Source: Thermoleophilia bacterium UBA2241 (GTDB lineage: Bacteria > Actinomycetota > Thermoleophilia > UBA2241). From it: a DNA stretch of 64,000 nt. Numbering within the stretch: the first letter of the stretch is position 1; every line of letters starts with the position of its first letter. The notes below the pieces were generated by a model. That model had not been told where the DNA came from, did not search any database, and was given only the letters and a program-made list of their open reading frames with translations. Location of the stretch: assembly GCA_002347645.1 (NCBI GenBank), contig DDYF01000009.1, positions 25,026-89,025 of the forward strand, read 5' to 3'. Position numbers and translations under genes: made by a program. Positions 34,379 through 43,879 of the stretch are shown piece by piece.

Positions 34379-35197
34379 TCACGCTGCCTGATCCTGCTCC
34401 TCGACGGGGCGGTACCAGGGGCGGCGCTCGCCCACCTTGGCGCGGAGCTTCCAGCGCAGCGACTTGGGTGTGTCGGCGAGCGCTGCCCGCAGCCGCGCGA
34501 GGCGCGTGCGGATGCGCGCTGCCTCCGCGTCTGACAGGGCGTACGTGGGCAGCATCGTGCCCACGCGGTCCAGGTTGTGCTCGACGTCGTGCTGCAGCCC
34601 CCAGTCGCCGGCGCACCTGCCGGCGATGTAGGCCAGGCCGATCACTCCCGGCGCCTCCTCGTCCGCCACCTCAAGGTCCTTCAGCAGCGTGAGGACGTCG
34701 CGCACGTCCTTCTCGTCCTGCTTGTGCGCCTGGAGCTTGGTGAGCAACTGGTCGCTCACCGGGAGCGTGTAGTCGTCGAGCCGCAAGCGCTCCTTCAGGT
34801 CGATCCTGTGGTCCATCCGGAAGGTGTCGAGGACGACGTCGACGTGGTCGTCCGCATGCCGTGGCGTTCCATCCGCGCCCGGCTCGTGGGTGCATGGGCG
34901 CACGAACTGCAGATGACGGCCGAGCGTCGCCTGGCCGACGTGGACGTTCTCCTCGAACCCCAGGTCTCTGAACAGGCGGCGCACCTGCCCGCGCTGTGCG
35001 CGCAGGCCGATGAGGTCGATGTCGCTGTAGTCACGCGCACAGAAGCCGATCTCCTCGCACCAGACGCGGATTGCCAGGCCGCCGTACACGCGTAGGACGA
35101 CGCCGCGCTCGCGAGCGGCGTCGACGAGCGCGCGCGCCTCGTCGACCATGGCGTCGCGCGCGAGTGCCGCCCCGGCTGATGTCGTCGAGCCGTCCAT
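34379..35197 (-). CDS. Nucleotidyltransferase-like protein
   Basis: About 272 residues. The N-terminal half carries the nucleotidyltransferase fold motifs: VLRVYGGLAIRVWC and YSDIDLIGLR (the G-G and D-x-D elements), followed by VDVVLDTF with the third acidic residue and a region SDQLLTKLQAHKQDEKDVRD typical of AbiEii/MNT-like or aminoglycoside-transferase-like proteins. The C-terminal half is helical and basic. No cognate HEPN or antitoxin gene is adjacent, so a toxin role is not supported. The start is uncertain: ATG 35197 is chosen for length; ATG 35251 is possible. It is divergent from hutU. Confidence 0.7.
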   Translation of the reverse strand: MDGSTTSAGAALARDAMVDEARALVDAARERGVVLRVYGGLAIRVWCEEIGFCARDYSDIDLIGLRAQRGQVRRLFRDLGFEENVHVGQATLGRHLQFVRPCTHEPGADGTPRHADDHVDVVLDTFRMDHRIDLKERLRLDDYTLPVSDQLLTKLQAHKQDEKDVRDVLTLLKDLEVADEEAPGVIGLAYIAGRCAGDWGLQHDVEHNLDRVGTMLPTYALSDAEAARIRTRLARLRAALADTPKSLRWKLRAKVGERRPWYRPVEEQDQAA

Positions 35198-35336
35198 GCC
35201 CGGTTGATGCCCGCAGCCATGGCGGAGAAACGGGTCTTCGCAAGTCTTCATCTTGTGCGCCGGCGCGACCCGCTCGTGTTGATTCTGCGCGCTCCGCGCG
35301 TCAGGCTGTGCACAGGTCCTCGAAGTGAGGTGAGCG

Positions 35337-37004
35337 ATGAGCCAGGCGAAGACCCGCGGACCCATCCGCGCCCCGCGCGGCGCCGAGATCAGCTGCCGGG
35401 GCTGGCAGCAGGAGGCGGCGCTGCGCATGCTCATGAACAACCTCGACCCGGAGGTCGCCGAGCGCCCAGAGGACCTCGTCGTCTACGGCGGCGCCGGCAA
35501 GGCGGCGCGCGACTGGGCGTGCTACGACGCCATTGTGGCCACGCTGCGCCGCCTCGAGGACGACGAGACGCTGCTGGTACAGAGCGGCAAGCCGGTCGGC
35601 GTCTTTCGCACGCACGAGCGCGCGCCGCGCGTCCTCATTGCCAACGCCAACCTCGTGCCCGATTGGGCCAGCTGGGACGAGTTCCGCCGGCTCGACGCCC
35701 TTGGCCTGACGATGTACGGGCAAATGACGGCCGGCTCGTGGATCTACATCGGCACCCAGGGCATCCTGCAGGGGACCTACGAGACCTTCGCCGCCGCGGC
35801 GAAGCGGCACGGCGGCACGCTCAGGGGGACGCTCACGCTCACCGCCGGCCTGGGTGGCATGGGCGGTGCACAGCCGCTCGCGGTCACCATGAACGAGGGC
35901 GTCGCGCTCTGCGTCGAGGTCGACCCCGAGCGCATCCGGCGCCGCCTCGACCACGCCTACCTGGACAGGGGGACGGAGTCGCTCGACGAGGCGCTGAAGT
36001 GGGCCGACGAGGCGCGCGCCGCAGGCGCGCCGCTCAGCATCGGCCTCTGCGCCAACGCCGCCGACGTGTACCCCGAGCTCGCCCGTCGCGGCGTGACCCC
36101 GGACATCGTCACCGACCAGACCTCGGCGCACGACACGCTGAACGGCTACGTCCCCAACGGCATGAGCCTCGACGAGGCGCTCGCGCTGCGCGCCGCCGAC
36201 CCCGACGAGTACGTGCGCCGCGCCTGCGCCAGCATCCTCGTCCACGTCCAGGCCATGGTCGCCCTCCAGAAGGCCGGGTCCGAGGTCTTCGACTACGGCA
36301 ACAATATTCGCGGAGTGGCGAAGGACCAGGGCTACGCCGACGCCTTCGCCTTTCCCGGCTTCGTCCCGGCGTACATCCGGCCGCTCTTCTGCGAGGGCAA
36401 GGGCCCCTTCCGCTGGGCGGCGCTCTCCGGCGACCCCGCCGACATCGCGCGCACCGACCGCGCCGTCCTCGAGACGTTCCCCGAGGACGAGGCGCTGGCC
36501 CGCTGGATCCGCATGGCCGGCGAGAAGGTGCACTTCCAGGGCCTCCCGTCGCGCATCTGCTGGCTGGGGTACGGCGAGCGGGCGAAGATGGGCCTCGCCT
36601 TCAACGACCTCGTGCGCACCGGCGAGGTCGCGGCGCCCATCGTCATCGGCCGCGACCACCTCGACTCCGGTTCTGTCGCCTCGCCGTACCGCGAGACCGA
36701 GGCGATGCGCGACGGCAGCGACGCGATCGCCGACTGGCCGCTCCTCAACGCGATGCTCAACGTCGCCGCGGGGGCGAGCTGGGTGAGCTTCCACCACGGC
36801 GGCGGCGTCGGCATCGGCAGGAGCCTCCACGCCGGCATGGTCGTGGTCGCCGACGGGACGGACATGATGGCCGAACGGCTAGCGCGGGTTCTGACGTGCG
36901 ACCCCGGGACCGGGGTGATGCGGCACGCCGATGCGGGATACCCTGAAGCTGTCGAGGCGGCGAAGCGTGGCGGCCTCGACCTGCCGATGGTGACCGGGAC
37001 GTGA
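35337..37004 (+). CDS. hutU: Urocanate hydratase
   Basis: A 555-residue HutU, which converts urocanate to 4-imidazolone-5-propionate using bound NAD+. Signature segments are [68 protein letters not shown] and [15 protein letters not shown], and the C-terminal [18 protein letters not shown]. Full length with no gaps. ATG 35337 follows GAGGTGAGCG. It is the first gene of the histidine-degradation locus and lies 36 bases before the histidinol dehydrogenase gene; the other hut genes follow the inserted 38.4-48.3 kb segment. Confidence 0.97.
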   Translation: MSQAKTRGPIRAPRGAEISCRGWQQEAALRMLMNNLDPEVAERPEDLVVYGGAGKAARDWACYDAIVATLRRLEDDETLLVQSGKPVGVFRTHERAPRVLIANANLVPDWASWDEFRRLDALGLTMYGQMTAGSWIYIGTQGILQGTYETFAAAAKRHGGTLRGTLTLTAGLGGMGGAQPLAVTMNEGVALCVEVDPERIRRRLDHAYLDRGTESLDEALKWADEARAAGAPLSIGLCANAADVYPELARRGVTPDIVTDQTSAHDTLNGYVPNGMSLDEALALRAADPDEYVRRACASILVHVQAMVALQKAGSEVFDYGNNIRGVAKDQGYADAFAFPGFVPAYIRPLFCEGKGPFRWAALSGDPADIARTDRAVLETFPEDEALARWIRMAGEKVHFQGLPSRICWLGYGERAKMGLAFNDLVRTGEVAAPIVIGRDHLDSGSVASPYRETEAMRDGSDAIADWPLLNAMLNVAAGASWVSFHHGGGVGIGRSLHAGMVVVADGTDMMAERLARVLTCDPGTGVMRHADAGYPEAVEAAKRGGLDLPMVTGT

Positions 37005-37040
37005 AGGCCGCATGCCGGAACGATCGACGTTAGGGGCGAC

Positions 37041-38375
37041 GTGAGGCGCATCCCGCTGGGCGACATCGAGGCGACGGCCGCGGCGCTGCACGCGAGCGCC
37101 GAGGTGCCGGACGAGCTGCGCCGCACGGTCGGCGACATCGTCGCCGAGGTGCGGCGCAACGGCGACGCCGCCTTGCGCGAGTTCACACGCCGCTTCGACG
37201 GCGTGGAGATCGGCGCGGCCGTCGTCGGCGCATCGGGCAGGGCAGGAGGCGACGCGTCCGGCGCGGAAGGGGGCGACGCGGCGGGCACGCTGCGCGTGCC
37301 GCCGGCGTCGCTGGCCGCCGCGCTCGAGAGGCTCGCCCCCGAGCTGACTGAAGCCCTCCGCCTGGCGGCGGCCAACATCCGCGCCTACCACGAGCATGAG
37401 CTCCCGCGCCCCTGGCGCGAGACGCTCGCGCAAGGCCAGGTCGTGGGCCAGGAGATCGTCCCGCTGGCGGCCGTCGGCCTCTACGTGCCCGGCGGCCTCG
37501 CCGACTACCCGTCCTCCGTCCTCATGACCGCGATCCCGGCGCAGGTCGCCGGCGTCGAGCGCATCGTCGTCTGCTCGCCGCCGCGTGCCGACGGCTCGGT
37601 GCCGCCGGGCGTCGCCGCGGCCTGCGCGCTCCTCGGGCTCGACTACATCGTGCCCGTGGGTGGCGCCCAGGCGGTGGCCGCCATGGCCTGCGGCACCGCA
37701 TCCGTCCCGCGCTGCGACATCATCGTCGGACCGGGTAACCGCTACGTCACCGAGGCCAAGCGGCAGCTCATGGGAGAGGTCGCCATCGACAGTCTCGCCG
37801 GTCCCAGCGAAGTGCTGATCGTCGCGGGCGAGGGGTCCGACCCGGTCTGGCTGGCGGCCGACCTCCTTGCCCAGGCCGAGCACCTCGCCGGCGCCATGGG
37901 CGCCGTGCTTTCGCTCAGCCCTGAACTGAGCGACGCCCTCGAGCGCGAGGTGCCGCGTCTGGCCGCGCAGCTCGGCGTCGCGGCCGATGAGGTGACCGTC
38001 GTCGACTGCCCCTCGGCGGAGGCGGCGATGGCGCTCGTGAACGCGTTCGCCCCCGAACACCTCGAGCTGCACGTCGACGAGCCTCGCGAGCTGCTGCGTG
38101 GCGTGCGCAACGCCGGCGCGATCTTCGCCGGTAGGTACGCGGCGACGGCGTTCGCCGACTACGCCGCCGGCACGAACCACGTCCTGCCGACGCGCGGCGC
38201 GGCGCGCTTCTCGCAGGGGCTCTCGGCGAGCGTCTTCGCAAAGCGCGTCGCCGTCGTCGAGCTTGATGCGGCCGCCGCCTCGCGACTCGCGAGGCCCGTG
38301 GCGACCATCGCCCGCGAGGAGGGCTACGTCGCGCACGCGCTGTCGGCCGAGCTGCGGCGAAGGACGGACGCCTAG
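37041..38375 (+). CDS. hisD: Histidinol dehydrogenase family protein
   Basis: A 444-residue HisD, which oxidises L-histidinol to L-histidine with two NAD+. Visible motifs are LYVPGGLADYPSSVLMTAIP, VGGAQAVAAMACGT, DIIVGPGNRYVTEAKR, the SLAGPSEVLI region with the metal-ligand Gln/His downstream (AQAEHLAG) and AFAPEHLEL. A Gly/Ala-rich insertion (about residues 62-82) is unusual. It lies 36 bases after hutU rather than with biosynthetic his genes, so a catabolic role, feeding histidinol into histidine degradation, is likely; a biosynthetic enzyme cannot be excluded. GTG start with TAGGGGCGAC upstream. Confidence 0.92.
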   Translation: MRRIPLGDIEATAAALHASAEVPDELRRTVGDIVAEVRRNGDAALREFTRRFDGVEIGAAVVGASGRAGGDASGAEGGDAAGTLRVPPASLAAALERLAPELTEALRLAAANIRAYHEHELPRPWRETLAQGQVVGQEIVPLAAVGLYVPGGLADYPSSVLMTAIPAQVAGVERIVVCSPPRADGSVPPGVAAACALLGLDYIVPVGGAQAVAAMACGTASVPRCDIIVGPGNRYVTEAKRQLMGEVAIDSLAGPSEVLIVAGEGSDPVWLAADLLAQAEHLAGAMGAVLSLSPELSDALEREVPRLAAQLGVAADEVTVVDCPSAEAAMALVNAFAPEHLELHVDEPRELLRGVRNAGAIFAGRYAATAFADYAAGTNHVLPTRGAARFSQGLSASVFAKRVAVVELDAAAASRLARPVATIAREEGYVAHALSAELRRRTDA

Positions 38376-38515
38376 GGTGTTCTATCCCTGAATCAAAGCG
38401 ACACTCGGGGCTGTTCTTGAGCCACTGAGGTAGGCCGACACGTCCTTTCTGCGAGAGAGGCCACTCTCGACAGAGGGAACGGAGACACGTCGCTGCAGGC
38501 GGCGGTAGAGGCGCG

Positions 38516-40039
38516 TCAATCGCGGCGAAGTCGCTGAGCCACGGCCTCCCGCAGTCGATGGTCGGCCTCGGCACGCAAGGCCTCTGCCTGAACGGTGTCT
38601 GCCTTAGAACGGGTAACTCGCATCCGCGAATCGCACAACATGCTCTGAATCTCATCGGGTGCTGTGGCGCCTAGCACCGTACGAGCCAGGACGGCCTGTC
38701 TCGCGCTGAGGGCTCCCAGCAGGCTGTCGTCATCAATGTCCAAGTCGCGACCAAGCACATCACGCGCCGCGGCGCCGACCATGCGAACTAGATCCCTCTT
38801 CTCGGCCGGGTCCCGGAGGTCACATGCGTCTCTTGTAGCGAGGAATGCCTGAACGGCGCGTCCAACCAAACCGTGAGCCTCGCGAAAGGATAACCCGCCC
38901 TCCAGCACCAAGATGTCCGTCACATCGGTCGCCGTCGCCAGCCCCGACTGTGCCGTGTCGAGCGCGACGGTAGCCTTCACCCGCAGTGTCTCAACCGCAC
39001 GTGTCAGCAGGCTCACTGCCCATTCGCATGTCGCGATTGCCTCAGAGACTCGCGTGTCGCAACTAGACGTCTGTTCACTGTTGCCGAGGGTGGTGCCCTT
39101 GAGCGTGATCATGGAGGCCGTCAGCCTACCTACATTGTCAGCGAGAGCCACTTCAACAAGCTCAAGCGCGACCGGGTTCTTCTTCTGCGGCATGATGCTC
39201 GAGATTCCGCAGAGGGAGTCGTCTAGCTCGACGAGGTTGAACTCGTGGGACGTGTAGAGAATCAGGGATTCCGCCAGTCGACCGAGTGAGGAACAGAGGA
39301 TCGCGCACGAGGCCAGCACTTGCAGCTGGAAGTCCCGGCTGCCGCAAGCGTCCTCCGTGTTCATAAGGATGTCCCGGAAACCGAGCAACGCTGCCAGCCG
39401 TCGACGATCGATGGGGTACCGACTTCCCGCAAGGGCTGCAGCTCCGAATGGGCTCGCGTCGGTCACGGTTCTCGCCTGCCTCAGTCGATTGACATCGCGA
39501 GCCAAGGCGTCGTGATGGGCAAGCAGGAAATGCCCAAACGTCACGGGCTGAGCCTGCTGCACGTGATGGGTGTACCCGGGGAAGACGGTCGTCGCATGCT
39601 CCTCAGCCCGCTGCAGCAGGACGCTCTGCAGTTCGATGACGCGCTCCCACAGATGCAGGAGTCCGTCGCGCGTCTGCATCCTGACGATGCCCATGAAGTA
39701 GTCGTTGCGAGAGCGACCTGTATGCATGTATCCCGCAGCCTGAGTGCCGACGGCCTCTGTTACGCAGGCCTCGATTGAGGTGCACAGGTCATCAATGTGC
39801 CCGCCTTTGGGCAGGAGCGCGCCGCCATTCTGACGAATGCCACCCAAGGCAATGAGAATCTCGCGAACGACCTCATGCGAGACTAGGCCGCACTCACCCA
39901 GCACAATTGCGTGGGCTTCACTTGCCGCGAGATGGTACGGGAGCGCACTGCCAATCTGCTCGAGCAGGCTCTCATCGTAGTATCGCGCCAGAGTCATGTC
40001 CGGCTCGGATGTGAGTCGTCCATGCATGGACTTAGTCAA
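38516..40039 (-). CDS. Argininosuccinate lyase family protein (possible aminocarboxylate lyase)
   Basis: A 507-residue protein of the aspartase/fumarase superfamily, closest to argininosuccinate lyase. Visible signatures: MHTGRSRNDYFMGI (family T-G-R-S-R-N-D), GYTHHVQQAQPVTFG and the mobile-loop signature GISSIMPQKKNPVALE. These enzymes release fumarate from N-substituted aspartates. Because no other arginine gene is near and a Dpp-type importer and two OCD-family genes follow divergently, a catabolic C-N lyase (argininosuccinate-like or EDDS-lyase-like) is more likely than arginine biosynthesis. The start codon is a TTG at 40039, or ATG 40027. Lower GC and different codon use than the hut genes suggest transfer. 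Confidence 0.82.
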   Translation of the reverse strand: MTKSMHGRLTSEPDMTLARYYDESLLEQIGSALPYHLAASEAHAIVLGECGLVSHEVVREILIALGGIRQNGGALLPKGGHIDDLCTSIEACVTEAVGTQAAGYMHTGRSRNDYFMGIVRMQTRDGLLHLWERVIELQSVLLQRAEEHATTVFPGYTHHVQQAQPVTFGHFLLAHHDALARDVNRLRQARTVTDASPFGAAALAGSRYPIDRRRLAALLGFRDILMNTEDACGSRDFQLQVLASCAILCSSLGRLAESLILYTSHEFNLVELDDSLCGISSIMPQKKNPVALELVEVALADNVGRLTASMITLKGTTLGNSEQTSSCDTRVSEAIATCEWAVSLLTRAVETLRVKATVALDTAQSGLATATDVTDILVLEGGLSFREAHGLVGRAVQAFLATRDACDLRDPAEKRDLVRMVGAAARDVLGRDLDIDDDSLLGALSARQAVLARTVLGATAPDEIQSMLCDSRMRVTRSKADTVQAEALRAEADHRLREAVAQRLRRD

Positions 40040-40191
40040 ATCGTCAACATCCTCTCAGGTCACACGGCATATCCCCGCGCCGGCATTCGGTGAGCAGCGC
40101 TCGTTCCGACAGGCCTGAACTGAAGCGGTCGAGCCGTCATGGCAGAGTACCTTTCAGGATGTTAGCATCCCAGAAGTCCAAGCGAATGAGC

Positions 40192-40215
40192 GAGCTTGAG
40201 TACGAGCTTCAGTAC
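40192..40215. repeat. Tandem 12-bp repeat in the divergent control region
   Basis: GAGCTTGAGTAC is followed at once by GAGCTTCAGTAC (11 of 12 identical). The 219-base spacer 40040-40258 between the lyase and the importer genes also holds AGGATGTT (40156-40163), its inverse AACATCCT (40048-40055), and the inverted repeat GGATG-TTAG-CATCC (40157-40170). Together they look like a shared regulatory region. Confidence 0.45.
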
Positions 40216-40258
40216 TAGCAAGTGAATATTGATTGCCACCGACCAAGGGGGAAGTCGC

Positions 40259-41857
40259 ATGAAGACAGGCTCAACGCGGTTTCTGGCGGGACTGATTATC
40301 GCAGTCCTTCTTGTTTCGCTCTCAGTGGTGGCAGCGTCGTGCGGCACTGAGGAGAACCAGACCTCTGACCAAGGGCCGACGATTCTAACGTTGGCCACGG
40401 TGCTCGAGCCCACGACATGGGACCCGGGCGCGTCGTCAGCTGGTGGTGAGGACCAGTACCTCGGCAACATGTACGAAACGTTGGTCAAGACCAACCCTCC
40501 GGGAAGCGCAGAGCAGTACAGCCCTCTCCTTGCGACTGAATGGGAGGCGTCCGCGGATGGTCTTTCATGGACGTTCAAGCTTCGCGAGGGCGTCAAGTTC
40601 CACGACGGTACGGACTTCACCGCCGAGGCCGTGAAGTACTCGATCGATCGCGTGAAGACGCTCGATCTCGGAATGGCGTACATCCTTGACCCAATCGACT
40701 CAGTCGAGGTTGTTGACGCCAATACGGTTGACTTCAAGCTGAATACTCCGGTGGCTCTGGAGCCGATCCTTGGAGCGGCCTTCGCGGTGTGGATCGTCAG
40801 TCCCTCTACCGAGACATACGGACAGGAGTGGTTCGACTCGGAAGGCGGGCATGAGTGCGGCACCGGGCCCTACACGCTCGTGACATACACGCCCAAGGAG
40901 GAGACCAAGCTCGAAAGGTTCGCGGACTACTGGGGTGACGCGCCCGAGGGTGGGTTCGACACGCTTGTGTACAAGTTCGTTACGGAGCCGCAGACCCAGA
41001 AGCAGATGCTCGAGGCCGGGGAGATCGACATCGCGTTGGGGCTTACCAAGGACGTGGCCGCAACGTTGGAGGGCAGTTCTGACGTCAACGTCACCTACGA
41101 CGCGACCATGGAGAACATGTTCGTCTACCTCAACTGCCAGAAGCCGCCCCTGGACGACGTTCGCGTGCGGCAGGCGCTCTCCTACGCGACTCCGTATGAG
41201 GACATCATCACAGTCGCCGAGAACGGTAAGGCGGCGATTGCGCATGGACTCGTGCCTACCTCGATCTGGCCCGGCGATGAGGCGCTTCCGACCTACTCCT
41301 ACGACCTCGAGAAGGCGAAGCAGTTGTTGGCCGAGGCGGGCTACGCTGATGGTGGCCTGAAGCTGGTCATAACCACCAACTCGAATCGCGCCAATGAGAC
41401 ACAGGCCGCGACGCTGATGAAGGAGAGGTTTGCGGAGATCGGGATCGACGTGACGGTCCGGCCCATGCCTTATGAGCAGCAATGGGCCTTAGCCAAGGGG
41501 AAGGCCGAGAAGCGCCAGGACATGTTCATGATGTACTGGTGGCCGACGTATCCAGATGGGTACGACACGCTCTGCAGCTTCTACGACGAGGGAGATGAGC
41601 CGTACTACAACCTGTCGTACTGGGTGAATGACGAGTTCGAGACGCTGTGTGAAGAGGCTCGAGCAGAGAGCGGGATGGACCGCGACAAGTCGAAGGCGAT
41701 GTACATGACGGCACAGGAGATGACGATCGATGATGCGATCTGCATCTACCTCTGGGATGCACAGAGTGTCGTCGCGTCCAAGTCCACCATACAGGGGGCG
41801 GAGCTGAATCCCGCCTACCCGTGCATACTGTTCTGCAACGACGTGACTTCACTATAG
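40259..41857 (+). CDS. ABC transporter substrate-binding protein, family 5 (Dpp/Opp type)
   Basis: A 532-residue lipoprotein: basic start, hydrophobic core (FLAGLIIAVLLVSLSVVAA) and S-C-G at the predicted lipid site, then the family 5 fold with TLATVLEPTTWDPGASSAGG, FKLREGVKFHDGTDFTAEAV and DDVRVRQALSYATPYEDII. Such proteins bind di- or oligopeptides, nickel chelates, opines or aminopolycarboxylates. The ATG follows AAGGGGGAAGTCGC. It heads the importer operon (SBP, two permeases, two ATPases) and is divergent from the lyase gene. Confidence 0.92.
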   Translation: MKTGSTRFLAGLIIAVLLVSLSVVAASCGTEENQTSDQGPTILTLATVLEPTTWDPGASSAGGEDQYLGNMYETLVKTNPPGSAEQYSPLLATEWEASADGLSWTFKLREGVKFHDGTDFTAEAVKYSIDRVKTLDLGMAYILDPIDSVEVVDANTVDFKLNTPVALEPILGAAFAVWIVSPSTETYGQEWFDSEGGHECGTGPYTLVTYTPKEETKLERFADYWGDAPEGGFDTLVYKFVTEPQTQKQMLEAGEIDIALGLTKDVAATLEGSSDVNVTYDATMENMFVYLNCQKPPLDDVRVRQALSYATPYEDIITVAENGKAAIAHGLVPTSIWPGDEALPTYSYDLEKAKQLLAEAGYADGGLKLVITTNSNRANETQAATLMKERFAEIGIDVTVRPMPYEQQWALAKGKAEKRQDMFMMYWWPTYPDGYDTLCSFYDEGDEPYYNLSYWVNDEFETLCEEARAESGMDRDKSKAMYMTAQEMTIDDAICIYLWDAQSVVASKSTIQGAELNPAYPCILFCNDVTSL

Positions 41858-41920
41858 ACTCGAGTTGAGTCAGCGCGATTCAGCAGAAGACAGCCGAACG
41901 AGCAACAGCCGTCTCGTGCG

Positions 41921-42943
41921 ATGAGTGTTAGCACCTACGTCGCCAGGCGGCTGTTGCTTCTGTTTCTGGTGCTCTTCGGCATCGCTACAATCACCTTCTT
42001 CGTCGCCCGCGTCATTCCGTCTGACCCCGCCGCAACCTATGTCGGCGGTCTCGCTCGGAAGGATCAGATCGAGACTGCGCGGGAGAAGCTGGGCTTGAAC
42101 GAGCCGCTACCGGTGCAGTTTGGGATCTACCTCAGGGACCTGCTCACCGGCGATTGGGGGACGTCCCTCGTCAGCAAGCGCCCTGTGCTCGAAGACATCG
42201 CTCACTTCCTGCCGGTCTCGTTTCAGCTCGTGTTCTTGGCCATGGCCGTGGCCTCCGTCGTGGGGTTCATCCTCGGAGCCCTTTCCGCGGCGAAGAAGGG
42301 CTCCGTCATTGACCATGGCAGCAGATTGGCGGCCGTGGTAGGCGTGTCCCTTCCGGCGTTCGTCATCGCGTTGCTCCTTCAGGTCCTCTTCTGTCACGTA
42401 GTCCCGCTCTTCCCCATCGCTGGCAAGATCCAAGTGGCCGTGGCCGATCAGTACCCGATACGGACAATCACGGGCATGGATCTCCTCGATGCTCTGCTGA
42501 CCGCCAACTGGTCGGCATTCGCCAGCGTGCTCTACTACGCGGTGCTGCCGGTTCTCGCCGTCGCCGCGTACCCGGCCGGGGTCATTCAGAGAATGACGCG
42601 CGCGACGCTCACTGAGACCCTTGAGTTGGAATACGTGCGAATGCACAGAGCAATGGGCCTGAGTCGGTCGAGTATCGTGTCTCGCTTCGCTATGAAGAAT
42701 GCGCTCGGCCCGGTGATCACGACGATTGGCACCACGTTCGCCGCAGCTCTGGTCGGTGCTTTCTTGGTTGAGATTGTCTTCTCCTACCCAGGAATCGGCT
42801 CGTATCTGGTGTCGGGCATTATGGCAATGGATTATCCCGTCATCGTCGGAACGACACTCGTGGTCTCGGCGATCTACGTGTGTGTGAACTTGCTCGTCGA
42901 TTTGTGCATCGCATGGCTTGACCACCGAGTGATTCTTCAGTAG
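41921..42943 (+). CDS. ABC transporter permease, DppB type
   Basis: A 340-residue permease of the binding-protein-dependent class: YVARRLLLLFLVLFGIATITFF opens the typical DppB N-terminus, followed by DPAATYVGG, GLNEPLPVQFGIYL, and the ATPase-contact EAA-like loop ETLELEYVRMHRAMGLSRSS. Six membrane segments. It follows the substrate-binding protein gene by 63 bases and abuts the next permease gene. Confidence 0.93.
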   Translation: MSVSTYVARRLLLLFLVLFGIATITFFVARVIPSDPAATYVGGLARKDQIETAREKLGLNEPLPVQFGIYLRDLLTGDWGTSLVSKRPVLEDIAHFLPVSFQLVFLAMAVASVVGFILGALSAAKKGSVIDHGSRLAAVVGVSLPAFVIALLLQVLFCHVVPLFPIAGKIQVAVADQYPIRTITGMDLLDALLTANWSAFASVLYYAVLPVLAVAAYPAGVIQRMTRATLTETLELEYVRMHRAMGLSRSSIVSRFAMKNALGPVITTIGTTFAAALVGAFLVEIVFSYPGIGSYLVSGIMAMDYPVIVGTTLVVSAIYVCVNLLVDLCIAWLDHRVILQ

Positions 42944-43879
42944 ATGGCCGCGATGGGAGCAAGAGGAAGCTCCAACGTCCTGCTTGGGGCGTTGGGCCTT
43001 AGGAGCTGGCACCTACGACACGAGTCCGCAATCGCGGAGGCGCGACATGGGGTGCGTCTCCTCTTCAGCGATCGCTTGGCCTGTGTCGGGGTTGCGCTGA
43101 TAGTAGTCGTGCTCATGGTCGGGCTGCTGGCGCCGTACTTGGCTCCCTATCCAGAACAAGGGCGCGGGCAGTCAAACCTGACAGAGCGCTTCGAGGCACC
43201 AAACGGGCAGCACCTGCTGGGAACCGACAACTACGGCCGCGACGTGCTGAGTCGGATCATCTATGGGGCTCGCATACCGCTTGTCATGGGCGGCGCGGTT
43301 CTAATCGGGTGTCTCGGCGTGGGGGTGCCACTCGGAGGCGTCGCGGGCTACTACGGGGGACGAGTGGACGAGGCGATCATGCGTGTGACGGACGTGTTCT
43401 TGGCGTTTCCGTCGGTCCTGCTCGCGATCGCCCTCGTTGCGTTCATCGGGCCGAGCCTGAAGAACACCGCCATTGCGCTCATCATCTGCTGGTGGCCGTG
43501 GTACGCGCGCCTGGTCCGGGGCATCACGGTGTCCACGCGCACTCGCCAGTACGTGGAGTCCGCCCGCGTGTCCGGCGTCTCTAACCTGACCGTGGTCCGG
43601 AGGCACATCCTCCCGGCGACCATCGGACCCGTGGTGGTATCCGCGAGTCTCGACCTCGGCGCAGTGATCATATCTGCGGCTGCCCTGAGTTTCATCGGTC
43701 TCGGCGCACAACCGCCGACCGCTGAGTGGGGGCTGATGATGAACGAGGGCAGACCCTACATTCTCGACGCCTGGTGGATCGCCACGTTCCCTGCTCTCGC
43801 CATGTTTGTGCTTGTGCTAAGCACGAACCTTCTCGGCGACGGACTGCGAGACGCGCTGGACCCGAGGAGCATCCGGTGA
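42944..43879 (+). CDS. ABC transporter permease, DppC type
   Basis: A 311-residue DppC-type permease: DRLACVGVALIVVVLMVGLLAP, the family motif HLLGTDNYGRDVLSRIIYGAR, VTDVFLAFPSVLLAIALV and the EAA loop YVESARVSGVSNLTVVRRH. Six membrane segments. Its ATG follows the stop of the first permease gene without a gap; its own stop overlaps the start of the ATPase gene. Confidence 0.93.
   Translation: MAAMGARGSSNVLLGALGLRSWHLRHESAIAEARHGVRLLFSDRLACVGVALIVVVLMVGLLAPYLAPYPEQGRGQSNLTERFEAPNGQHLLGTDNYGRDVLSRIIYGARIPLVMGGAVLIGCLGVGVPLGGVAGYYGGRVDEAIMRVTDVFLAFPSVLLAIALVAFIGPSLKNTAIALIICWWPWYARLVRGITVSTRTRQYVESARVSGVSNLTVVRRHILPATIGPVVVSASLDLGAVIISAAALSFIGLGAQPPTAEWGLMMNEGRPYILDAWWIATFPALAMFVLVLSTNLLGDGLRDALDPRSIR

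Noticed and set aside
34379..35197. Toxin of an abortive-infection or MNT/HEPN system
   Set aside because: Only the nucleotidyltransferase-like protein is present; neither neighbour (cbiO, hutU) is an antitoxin or HEPN partner.
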